Positions 54,313-64,000 of a stretch of DNA of 64,000 nucleotides are shown one piece after another. A program made the position numbers and the translations under genes. The stretch's first letter is position 1, and each line of letters opens with the position of its first letter. This DNA comes from Haematobia irritans (lineage: Eukaryota; Arthropoda; Insecta; Diptera; Muscidae). The stretch spans positions 96,929,674 through 96,993,673 of the forward strand of contig NC_134398.1 in NCBI RefSeq assembly GCF_050003625.1, written 5' to 3'. Under the pieces are notes generated by a model. That model was not told the DNA's origin and searched no databases. It saw only the letters and a program-made list of their open reading frames with translations.

Positions 54313-55591
54313 TTAAACTGGACTAAATCTCAATACGGGACGTCTTGTTCTTTTCGAGCGTCTGAGTGTTGGAGCATCCATTATAGGCATCTCAGTGTCC
54401 GTAGTTGTAGCCGTAGGTTGTATCACTATTGGTGTATGAACTACTTCGTTGGTTGCATTGGACATGGATGCTGGTGGGTTGTTCTTGGAATCATTATATA
54501 CGTCCAGTGCTGTATTCCAATCAGATTCGGTTTCAGCAGCATTGTTATAATTGTTCCGTAATTGATTGATATGGGCTCTTATAAATTTTCCGTTTTCCAA
54601 AAATACGTTATACATTACATTCCCAAAACGTTATATTATTTTACCTGGTCTCCAGCAAAAATTGTTATTGCCTGCATACGTCCTTACATACACTGCCTGT
54701 CCTTCCGAAAAATATCTCTTTGGTTCCATGTTTGATATTGAATTGTTTTTCCATGATTTCATTTTTTATGGAAGGCGTACGATCACCATCAGGTTTTACT
54801 AAATCAAGTACACAAGAACTTCGGCTGGTGATTTCTTATCTGGAGTGTGAGGATTTTGAGTAGACCTATAACTTTGCAAAAATGTTTGAATTTTTTGGGT
54901 TAATGTGGAATTTTCTCCCTTTACTTTTGATAATGTCCTTTTTAAGGTGTCCACAAACCTTTCCGCTTGGCCGTTTGGCATTGGATAAAAAGGACTGGAA
55001 CATAGATGTTGTATACCATTCTGGGTAAGATAATTGCCAAATTGCGCACTTTTGAATTGTGTGCTGTTATCGGACACAATTGTTCTTGGTAATCCAAAAT
55101 GTGCGAAAATGTCTTGCAGAATTTCAATTGTCCGTTGTGCTGTAATGGATTTTGTTGGAACAATTTCAGGCCATTTAGATAGTGCGTCGACTACCACTAA
55201 CAAGTAGTATCCATCAATTGGACCGGCATAATCGATGTGCAAACGATCCCATGGCTCTGAAGGTATAGGCCAAGATCGAAGATTAGTTTTCGTTGGCATT
55301 CTGGCTGCTGTTGCACAACTTCCGCAATTTTGGACAAAGACTTTTATGTCATCGTCGACATTTGGCCAATAAACATAGCTTCGTGCAATTGCCTTAGATC
55401 TTTCAATCCCTGGATGTCCGTAATGTATCTGTTTCAAATTTTTTTTTACGGTATATGTTAGGAATCACGACTCTGTCGCCCAACATTATCACGCCATCCA
55501 CAATGCTTAAACACTCTCTCCGGTTGAAAACTTTTTTTAATTCAGAGTTGTTTATCTCTGATTGCCAACCCTTTTCTATATACTTTAACAA
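54313..55591 (-). pseudogene. Integrase and Pol C-terminus (second gypsy family)
   Basis: A zinc-module part (HYGHPGIERSKAIARSYVYW, CGSCATAARM), then DRLHIDYAGPIDGYYLLVVV with the first catalytic Asp, IVSDNSTQFKS with the second, and YPMPNGQAERFVDTLKRTL with the catalytic Glu. A C-terminal tail after a break reads FLENGKFIRAHINQLR and ends LRRSKRTRRPVLRFS. Stops and frame changes lie near 54800 and 55440. Confidence 0.85.
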
Positions 55592-55710
55592 AACTTTTAA
55601 ATTATCGTCGTTGGCAGTTTCATATTTTTTGTTATTGGCAGGATTTGAAGATTGTCACTGTGAATATGGTTTATTTCTTCTTCCATTTGTATTGAAGCAA
55701 TTACATAGTC

Positions 55711-57200
55711 TTAATTAGGTGAGTGATTCTTATCAATCAAACGCGATAAGACGTCAGCGTACCCAAAACTGTTAGTTGATATGAAACTGATCTCGAAATC
55801 GTAGGCTAATAGTTGAACTGCCCAACGTTGAAGACGGTTAGCTTGGTGGACGGCAATGCCTGATTTTCTCCCAAAAATTGCAAGCAACGGCTTGTGGTCA
55901 GTTTGAAGTTTAAACCTTCTTCCAAAAATCATTTTGTGAAATTTCGTTATAGCGAAAATTAAAGCTAACGCTTCTTTCTCAATCTGACTGTACGACTTTT
56001 CGGCTGGAGTTAATGATCTGGATACATGACTAATTGCTTTAACAGATCCATCAGGAAATTCATGTAATATGCATGCACCTATGCCATAACTAGATGCGTC
56101 TGCTGCAACTATTATTTCTTACGTAAGGTTATAATGTGTTAAAAGTAGATCTGAAGACAGCGCTTCTTTTAATTTTAAGAAAGAGTTTTTGTGATATTTA
56201 GTCCATTGCCATTTTACATTATTCTTCAGTAATTCATCTAGTGGACCCTGTACGACTTTTCGGCTGGAGTTAATGATCTGGATGCATGACTAATTGCTTT
56301 AACAGATCCATCAGGAAATTCATGTAATATGCATGCACCTATGCCATAACTAGATGCGTCTGCTGCAACTATTATTTCTTACGTAAGGTCATAATGTGTT
56401 AAAAATAGATCTGAAGACAGCGCTTCTTTTAATTTTAAGAAAGAGTTTTTGTGATATTTAGTCCATTGCCATTTTACATTATTCTTCAGTAATTCATCTA
56501 GTGGACCTCTTAGCGTACACATATTATTTACGAATTTACTATAAAAATTGACTGCTCCTAAGAATGATCGTAATTCCGATACATCCGTTGGCTCTGCCAT
56601 GTATTTTATTGCTGATATACCTTCGGGATTGGGTTTAAGTCCACCTTTAGTTATGATGTATCCGATGTATTTAACTTCATTTACAAAAAATTTGCATTTC
56701 GAAAATTTAATTTTAAATCCGTAGTCTTGGATTCGGCTTAAAACCTCGTATAAATTTTTGTTGCGCTCCGTCTCATCTTTACCAGAAATAAAAATATCGT
56801 CTATGTATGCAGAGACATTGTTCATACCTGATAACATTTTGCCCATTATCTGCTGAAAAATGATGGGAATGATTTTACTCCAAAAACCATTCTGTTGTAA
56901 TGGAATAAACCCTTGTGCGTTTTTATTGTCAGTAAATGCTTGGATTCATCGTCCACTTCGATTTGTAGAAACATCTGACAAATCGATATGGCTAAAATAT
57001 GTGGAGTTAGTAAGATTTGAAAATATGTCCTCAGGCAGCGGCAGCGGATATTGGTGACTTTCTAGGGCGTTGTTCAATCCTGTCGAAAAATCTGCACAAA
57101 TTCTGACTGATTTAATTGGCTTTCTTATAACGACGATTGGCGCAACCCAATCCGAATAGTTGACAGGAGAAATTACACCAGTATCTTGCAATCTTTGCAA
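55711..57200 (-). pseudogene. Reverse transcriptase and RNase H (second gypsy family)
   Basis: RT starts LQDTGVISPVNYSDWVAPIV and ICADFSTGLN, and continues after a break (about 56860-56946) with SAYIDDIFISG carrying the catalytic YIDD. Then come EVKYIGYIITKGGL and LRSFLGAVNFYSKFV. RNase H pieces follow, and FKLQTDHKPLLAIFG with QRWAVQLLAYDFEI closes it. The tandem duplication at 55988-56507 breaks the frame. Confidence 0.85.
55988..56507. repeat. 260-bp tandem duplication in pol
   Basis: 55988-56247 is repeated head-to-tail at 56248-56507 with a few substitutions (e.g. GATACATGAC versus GATGCATGAC). As 260 is not a multiple of three, it destroys the frame. Confidence 0.92.
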
Positions 57201-57218
57201 CTCTTCCTCAACCAGATG

Positions 57219-57938
57219 TTATACTGCGTATGCTACGGGACGTTTAGCTCGGAAAATTGGTTGAATATCTGGTCTAGTAACCAAATGAGTCTTCATTTTT
57301 GTGCATAATCCAAATTTTTCGTCAAACACTTCTGAAAATGAACTTTTAAGAAGAGAAATGCTCTTATCTATTGAAAAGGTACTTCCCCCTTTTTCAACAC
57401 ATATATTGTTGCAGATGCTGTTGATAGACATGTCTCCTAGTTTCAAAGCGTTAATCCAATGCAGGCCCATAACATTTAAGCCATTAATAGGTGTTACGTA
57501 ACACACCACTTTTGCGAATTTGTCTTTGAAAGTTACATTGCACTCAAATTGACCAGAGAGAGGTACCTTTCCACCGTTGGCGCCTCTAGCTGTATCAGCC
57601 ACCTCTAGGGTATTTTCGATGTTGAGTTCTTGAAAGCTCCTTTCAGATATGATTGTTATATCAGAGGCCGTGTCAAACTGCAGAGTTAATTTGCTATTAT
57701 TCACTTCGATGTTAATGTACTTTCGTACAGAATCTACTTTATTTACAACAAAAATACTTTTTGTTTCTTTAGTTGATTTACCAGTCTTGTTAAACTGTTG
57801 TGGTTTGTTCTTACGAACCCTATTTTTGTTTTTAGCAACATTGTAATAGCCCTCTTTATGGCCCATCAATTTGCAATTTTCACATTTGTGTTTTTTATAC
57901 GAGCACTCGTTAGCAAAATGAAGACCACCACATAACAC
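57219..57938 (-). pseudogene. Zinc knuckle and aspartic protease (second gypsy family)
   Basis: It begins CGGLHFANEC, completing a CX2CX3HX4C knuckle shared with the end of the gag frame. A second knuckle, CENCKLMGHKEGYY, has its last Cys replaced by Tyr. The protease active site is LQFDTASDITII. QPIFRAKRPVAYAV then leads toward the reverse transcriptase, ending at a stop at 57219. Confidence 0.8.
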
Positions 57939-58752
57939 ATGGATATTTTGGAACTCTTAGAGACTGTGACTTCTTTATTTGTTTTATTTTGGTGTCTACG
58001 GTGCTCATTGAAAAAGCAGACCATACTTTTTCAATGAGCACCGTATCTACTTTGAGGTTTATTATTCGTTGGCACTCTCTTGAAAGTATGTCCAACGTTA
58101 TAGAGTCTACTTCATTTTCAAGTTTATTGAGCAATTTTGTTCTAACCTCAAAATCTGCTGATGATTTTAGACCCATTACAAAAATCAGACATTTGAATTG
58201 ATCTATTGTCAATTCCCCCAATCTGAATTTTTCACATTGTCTCTTGACAATACCTGCATATGTGATGAAATCCGTGGAGGCGTCTTTTGTGATTTGGAGA
58301 CAATTATATCTCAAGTAAAAGAGGGAGGTATGAAGACCGAACAGTTCTGTGAGCTTTGCTACGGTTTGATCAAAAGTAAAGTCCCTCGGATGTTTTGGCA
58401 ATATGTAACTTATATATTTACTGTGAACTATGGTATCCAGTTTCCTTAACAAAAGCCTTACTTTTGCTGCATCATCCAGCTTCTTACCATCAATTTTGAA
58501 AAGGTCCTCGTAGCGAGCGTACCACATGTCGAATGTGAGGTTATGTTCATCATGGTAGAATTCTGTGATAATTGAAGCCAATGCTTCAATTACAAACTCC
58601 GAGCTATCTGCTTTCGGCATAGATGAAGTACTAGTTCCGACCCCCCTATTGTCTACAAATGTCCTACAAAGCTCCTGTATTGCCGTATTGCTCTGCTCCT
58701 GCTGGGCTTGCATTTGAATGAGCAATTGCTTTACCATTTCCTCCATTTTCAA
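57910..58752 (-). pseudogene. Gag (second gypsy family)
   Basis: About 280 codons: MKMEEMVKQLLIQMQAQQEQ coiled-coil start, FDMWYARYEDLFKIDGKKLD, KVRLLLRKLDTIVHSKYI and KLTELFGLHTSLF, typical of gypsy Gag. The frame then changes at the first zinc knuckle. The C-terminal part contains the 20-bp inverted repeat, which probably alters its sequence. Confidence 0.82.
57997..58045. repeat. Perfect 20-bp inverted repeat in gag
   Basis: TACGGTGCTCATTGAAAAAG (57997-58016) is exactly inverted at 58026-58045, with a 9-nt loop. It lies in coding sequence and looks like a templated fold-back mutation. Confidence 0.92.
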
Positions 58753-59030
58753 CTATCCAAAATTTTTTCGTGTTGTCGAAATTTTTATTTTGTTTAAATT
58801 ACGAACGAAAAAAAAAAATCTGTAGAGCTCTTTAACAAAATCGTAATATAGATAATTTTGTTTTTTTTTTTGCTTAAAATTTTTTTGACTGTGATTTTTC
58901 CAATTAATCTTTTCTCCTCGTCGCCAATGTTACGATCTTCAATTCCCATTTATTACTCAACTCTTTAGACTAACGGTTAATTACATGTCATCTTATAATA
59001 GCGTAATAATAAAGAATGTTGCATGGTAGC

Positions 59031-59757
<727 letters not shown>

Positions 59758-59768
59758 CTGCCTCCCGC

Positions 59769-62537
59769 TTAAGCCTGTTCGTCCCGAACAGGCACAGAAC
59801 CTGTTCCGTAAGGAGCCAATCGTTCCAGATGTACAACTTTCATCTTTGATCTAGGGCTGTCGTCCTTCTGAATCCGGTATACAACATCATTGATCTTCTT
59901 GATGACTTTGTATGGGCCTTCCCACTGTGTTTGCAGTTTAGGACACAATCCTTTCTTTCGTTGCGGGTTAAATAGCAGAACCAATTCTTCTTCTTGGAAG
60001 CCCTCAGTATTTACAGCACGATCGTATCTCGCCTTCATTCTGTTGCTGACCATTTTTATTTTGTTGCGCACTGATTCGTGAACTTCACCAAAAGTGTTTG
60101 GGATGTCGTTTCTGTTTTCTTCCATGGCGAGCTCATTAGGTTTAGCGCCGAATATCAGATCTCCAGGCAACTTCAACTCAGTTCCGAATAGAACACTGGC
60201 CGGTGTTCGAGAGGTGGAATCATGAATGGCAGATCTATACGACAGCAAAAACTTTGGTATATACTCGTCCCAGTCCCTCTGGCCGTTGTCCACTACTTTT
60301 CGAAGATGTTCCTCCAGAGTGCGATTAAACCTTTCTACCATGCCATCGGATTGTGGATGTAATGGCGTAGTCCTCGTTTTCTTGATACCAAGGGATTCAC
60401 ACATCTCTTTGAATATGGCCGATTCAAAATTTCTTCCCTGGTCTGAATGAATCTCGGACGGCACACCGTAGCGACATATCCAGTTTTTGTTGACCACATC
60501 CACAATCGTTTTTGCCTCTTGGTTTGGAATTGCATACACCTCCGGCCATTTGCTGAAGTAATCCATGACCACAAGGACATAACGGTTTCCAGAATCACTT
60601 ACTGGGAAAGGGCCTGCCACGTCCATTGCTATTCTTTCAAACGGGGCTCCTGGTCTATATTCTTGCATACGACCTCGACTTTTCCTTGTTGGACCTTTCG
60701 CCTTCATGCATTTCTCGCAATTGGCTTCCCATTCAGCAATTGATTTCTGGCATCCAACCCAGTAGAATCGTTGCTTCACTTTCTCGGCGGTTTTGGTTAT
60801 TCCCAGATGACCTCCACTGGGACCATTATGGAACTCCGCCAAAACGTCTCTTATTTTGGAATCCGGTACGATGATCAAATTTCGGCTGCTCTTGCCATCT
60901 TCGCTTTCCAATTTACGTTGCAGGGATCCATTGACTAGAACTAAACTATCCCATTGAGCCCAGTATGCTTTCATAAGTGGACTTTCGGCTGCGATGTCTT
61001 TCTTGCTGGGTTTCTTATTTTCTTGTTTTGCCGAAATAATTTTTCTCAGAATGGGATCTTTACGTTGCTCTGTTGACCAGTCTGTGCCAGATTCGATGTG
61101 TAACTGCCTGACATTTACAACTGTCTCCTTTGGTTCAGCCTTCGAGTAGCGTCTGCTTTCTACATTGCAATGTCGTCGTGTCAAGGCTGGCTCAATAACT
61201 TGTTTGCCACCTTTTCTATTATCCGCAAAATTTGAATTTGAGTCGCTTGGCTTTGTGGTCGCCTTCTTCTGATTATTGTTTAATGGAGATGGCGAGATTG
61301 ACCCCGACGTTTTACTCCACGCTTTACATTCCCGGAAAAGATGTCCAGCCTTATCACAGTTATAGCATTTCATTCTAGATTTATTTGCTTGCTGCTTCAT
61401 TTCTTGCATTATCTGCTTTAGAGCCTCTTTTACCAATTCAATGACCGATTTCGATTCTTCACACTCGGTCTCTACTCTGCGTACTTTGTGAATTTGAGGC
61501 CGTGCCAGCAATCTCGCAGTCTCTTGTACAAGTGCAAATGTTACTGTTTCTGTGAATGTAGCTTTTTGTGCGGTATATGTTGCACATTTTATCTCAGGGT
61601 CTCGAATGCCATTCACAAAAGTCTCAATCTTGATACGATCTATAAGAGGATGATTCTCTCCAGGGTATGCCAAAAGCACTAGCCGCTCAACTTCTGTTGC
61701 GAAATCTTGTAGGGTTTCATTCGATTTCTGCATTCTTCCTCTCAATTCCATTCTGAAGATGTCCTGCTTGTGCTCTCCACCATACTTGCGTTGAAGTGCC
61801 GCTATTACTTCATTATAGTTATTTCTAGAAGAAGCGGGAATGCTTTGTTTCACATCAGCAGCATTGCCCTTTAATGCCAATAGAAGTTCAATTGCTTTAT
61901 CATCGTCATTCCACAAATTTCTACAAGCAACCATTTCGAATTGGAATTTGAAGACATCAAATGAAGTTGAGCCATCAAAAACAGGAGTTTTGATTTTTGG
62001 GCCCTCGATTACGCGCACTGGACCACCTTTCATTTCTAGTTCTGACATTTTTTTCTCAAGGTGTAGAAATTTTTCATCGTGAACCACAAATTTCTTATCC
62101 AATTCCACAATTTGACTTTCAATGTGGTCTACGCGTTTCTCCATACCTTCCGAAATTTGTTGTAACTTTTCATTAAGAATTCTAGAATTTTCGTCAAATT
62201 TCTCCACCAAAAGAAGAGAATTTTCTTCCATTTTTCTAGAATTTTCTTCCATTTTTCTAGAATTTTCTTCCATCATTTTGCTCAAAACATTGAGCATTGA
62301 TGTGTAATCCACAACACTCGAAGCCACGGATGGAGTTTCTACACTGCTTGTATTGACGAGTATTGATTCATCAATGTCTTCCTTATAATCAAACTCATGG
62401 ATCGCAATGTCCATATTACGCCGTTCAAACTCTTCCATTAGACGCTTTTGAAGCTGGGCCTTATTGCCTGTTGTCGGCAGCTCCAGTTTGCTCAATTCCT
62501 TTTTTAAGTCTTCCACACGAAGCTCATTAAACTTCAT
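59769..62537 (-). CDS. In-frame Gag-integrase fusion ORF
   Basis: 922 codons without interruption. SAP motif (residues 3-37), shortened EENSRKM coiled coil, capsid-like region, CCHC knuckle CYNCDKAGHLFREC, linker, then directly the RNase H C-terminal edge (NRKGGKQVIEPALTRR). The complete integrase follows: HNGPSGGHLGI zinc module, AMDVAGPF, HSDQGRNF, DGMVERFNR, and the EGPYKVIKKI tail. About 2.1 kb of pol is missing relative to copy 1, including protease, YLDD and the frameshift site. Gag and integrase would therefore be made as one chain without frameshifting or cleavage. Whether it is expressed is unknown. The linker differs from copy 1, suggesting recombination between subfamilies. Confidence 0.88.
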   Translation of the reverse strand: MKFNELRVEDLKKELSKLELPTTGNKAQLQKRLMEEFERRNMDIAIHEFDYKEDIDESILVNTSSVETPSVASSVVDYTSMLNVLSKMMEENSRKMEENSRKMEENSLLLVEKFDENSRILNEKLQQISEGMEKRVDHIESQIVELDKKFVVHDEKFLHLEKKMSELEMKGGPVRVIEGPKIKTPVFDGSTSFDVFKFQFEMVACRNLWNDDDKAIELLLALKGNAADVKQSIPASSRNNYNEVIAALQRKYGGEHKQDIFRMELRGRMQKSNETLQDFATEVERLVLLAYPGENHPLIDRIKIETFVNGIRDPEIKCATYTAQKATFTETVTFALVQETARLLARPQIHKVRRVETECEESKSVIELVKEALKQIMQEMKQQANKSRMKCYNCDKAGHLFRECKAWSKTSGSISPSPLNNNQKKATTKPSDSNSNFADNRKGGKQVIEPALTRRHCNVESRRYSKAEPKETVVNVRQLHIESGTDWSTEQRKDPILRKIISAKQENKKPSKKDIAAESPLMKAYWAQWDSLVLVNGSLQRKLESEDGKSSRNLIIVPDSKIRDVLAEFHNGPSGGHLGITKTAEKVKQRFYWVGCQKSIAEWEANCEKCMKAKGPTRKSRGRMQEYRPGAPFERIAMDVAGPFPVSDSGNRYVLVVMDYFSKWPEVYAIPNQEAKTIVDVVNKNWICRYGVPSEIHSDQGRNFESAIFKEMCESLGIKKTRTTPLHPQSDGMVERFNRTLEEHLRKVVDNGQRDWDEYIPKFLLSYRSAIHDSTSRTPASVLFGTELKLPGDLIFGAKPNELAMEENRNDIPNTFGEVHESVRNKIKMVSNRMKARYDRAVNTEGFQEEELVLLFNPQRKKGLCPKLQTQWEGPYKVIKKINDVVYRIQKDDSPRSKMKVVHLERLAPYGTGSVPVRDEQA

Positions 62538-62577
62538 TGTAGATTTTTTTTTTCGTTATTTCACTTCCGACACCAAT

Positions 62578-62991
62578 TGTTACGTTTTTTATATTTAGGC
62601 GTTTTTAATTACCCGACAATTAAAACACAGTTCTTTTAAATAACGACAATCTACAATTTATTTACTATGACTTCACACTTTACAATTCGTTCACACTGAA
62701 GTTATTCGTTTGACGCTTTAATTAAGACTGACTCGTTAGCAGCATGTGAGCGCTTTTATATATGACAGTGTGGCAATACGAGAACATTCTGGTAGCACTA
62801 CAATATTCTGGCAACGCCAGAACATTCTTAGACAATGCTAGAAGGATCTACGACCATTAAGCTGTTCATCTGGTGGCTGCCAAACACATACACACTCACA
62901 TAGATATATGCTCGCATTACTACAACAACAATGAGATGAGATGAGAATGCAGAATAACAAAGCAAAGGGGTTGCTATTCTATGAGAGAGTA
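62578..62991 (-). repeat. 5' LTR of gypsy copy 2 (truncated U3)
   Basis: Matches the copy 1 5' LTR, including the lack of the TCTATTGTCATTG segment. TATA box present. The primer-binding-like TTGGTGTCGGAAGTG follows on the minus strand. Confidence 0.87.
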
Positions 62992-63780
62992 CCCTGCCAG
63001 CATTTCAAGGTTCCATTTCATCTTCATCGCTACTACAGACTCGTAAATGTCACTACAACCATCCTACTGTGATGGGGGGCAGCATATCATAAAGTACAAA
63101 ATGTACTCCATACATGTATTTTGCCATCACTACTTTTACAAAAGCCATTTTATTTTTTGTGAAACGCCAAGCGCAACCAGCTTGTTATATTTTATTTAAA
63201 TAAAAACGAAAATAAAGTTCTGAAAACATAGTTTTTACGCTTAGAATTGTGAAAGGTATATTGGTGAACAATTTTTGATTTTCCAAATGGAATAAAGTGA
63301 TTATTTTTCAAATATTTTATAGACACGCTGCCTCCATCGAATAAAAGCACTGGCTGATAGACGCTGCAACATGTAACTCGCTACTTGTAACTCTACATCA
63401 TCATTAATGCAAAAAATTATGTTAAATGTGATGTGATAGTGGTATAAATGTTATATTTTTAAGAATTTGTAAATGATTAATCAAATTAATAAATATCTAA
63501 ACAAACGTGTTTTACTCGACCACAATGATTCTTTTACCACTATCTTAAAATGTACTTTTTCTGATTGTTTGGAGGGTCTCTTATTGGCGTCGTTCTAAAT
63601 TGATCTATAAAGGCACCTAATAATTGCACTCATGCGAAACCTTTTTGTAGTAACTTGGCGTGGTACAACTTCTCAATAGTGACGGCGCTTTTCCGACGAG
63701 TTTTTGATATCGTATATGATTGTTTTCGACGTACTGGGGATTCTCAGAAGCGCCCCCAAATTCAAAAAATGTTGGCAGGG
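62992..63780. mobile_element. 789-bp TIR element, copy in gypsy 2
   Basis: Same length, ends and position as 15475-16263, with few substitutions. TA flanks both ends. Confidence 0.9.
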
Positions 63781-63792
63781 TAAGAACTAACA

Positions 63793-64000
63793 CTTTTTTT
63801 ATATACTGTTTTCTTTGAAGCCATTTGCATTCTTTGGGGATTGACCTCAAATTTTTACCAGTACATCGCATTGTTTGGGGACATCCATTGTTTGAATTCA
63901 GGAAGAAAAAATTTGTGCTTTTTGTGTTTATATAATGATCCTATATATGCCACGTTTTCCCCTATATATTTATTATTTCCTTAATTTTTGGATTACTGAA
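63793..64000. repeat. Shared flank, inverse of 15255-15462
   Basis: Sequence beyond the LTR fragment is the reverse complement of 15255-15462 up to the window edge. The duplication therefore extends past the retrotransposon and perhaps past the window. Confidence 0.85.

Overview
The window reads as gene-poor, AT-rich intergenic DNA from a dipteran, most likely a calyptrate fly. This is inferred from the repeat content: a tRNA-headed SINE ending in CCTAACCT units, a composite repeat built from TTCTATAGAAA-type minisatellites plus ~170-bp units containing GACCGATGTGGACCAA, and jockey, BEL/Pao, Ty3/gypsy, hAT, PIF/Harbinger, mariner, piggyBac-type and Helitron sequences. I find no intact single-copy host gene. 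Almost every coding stretch belongs to a transposable element or is a captured or decayed fragment.

Layout. 0-4.8 kb: dead jockey reverse transcriptase, a decayed Helitron with its CTAG terminus, and two opposed SINE copies. 5.3-7.8 kb: a 2.5-kb element with ~230-bp terminal inverted repeats (TIRs) that carries a decayed, intron-containing fragment resembling the IPI1/TEX10 ribosome-biogenesis family. 8.4-11.3 kb: a two-gene DNA transposon on the minus strand (a DUF4806-like protein and a TNP2-like transposase with one frameshift). 12.6-15.1 kb: minisatellite and a hAT element with perfect 8-bp target duplications. 15.4-22.3 kb: a Ty3/gypsy element with an apparently intact SAP-domain Gag and a complete Pol. 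They are joined by a textbook -1 frameshift site, and the 5' LTR is split by a 789-bp TIR element. 22.4-32.2 kb: decayed copia, Harbinger and unknown fragments, several MITEs and the first copy of a 2.8-kb non-coding element. 32.3-39.3 kb: two composite repeats hosting mariner, Harbinger and hammerhead-bearing insertions. 39.8-44.5 kb: a 4.7-kb hAT with nested elements. 46.4-54 kb: a second hammerhead element, a BEL/Pao remnant cut by the third 2.8-kb copy, and a fold-back element with a third hammerhead core. 54.1-59.0 kb: a decayed second Ty3/gypsy family on the minus strand. 59.2-64.0 kb: an inverted second copy of the first gypsy family, whose Gag is fused in frame to integrase after loss of protease and reverse transcriptase.

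Most notable. (1) Two complete type-I hammerhead ribozymes and a third degraded one lie on the minus strand of a dispersed repeat, probably a Penelope-like or related retroelement. Both stem II and a two-part stem I can be read directly. (2) The gypsy gag/pol junction has U UUA AAC, a 7-nt spacer and a 9-bp stem with pseudoknot potential. (3) A 922-codon Gag-integrase open reading frame survives in the inverted copy. The LTR differences imply that the two gypsy copies are related by DNA-level duplication rather than retrotransposition. (4) A pack-type TIR element carries a host ribosome-biogenesis gene fragment. Nested insertions with empty sites elsewhere in the window allow a relative chronology.
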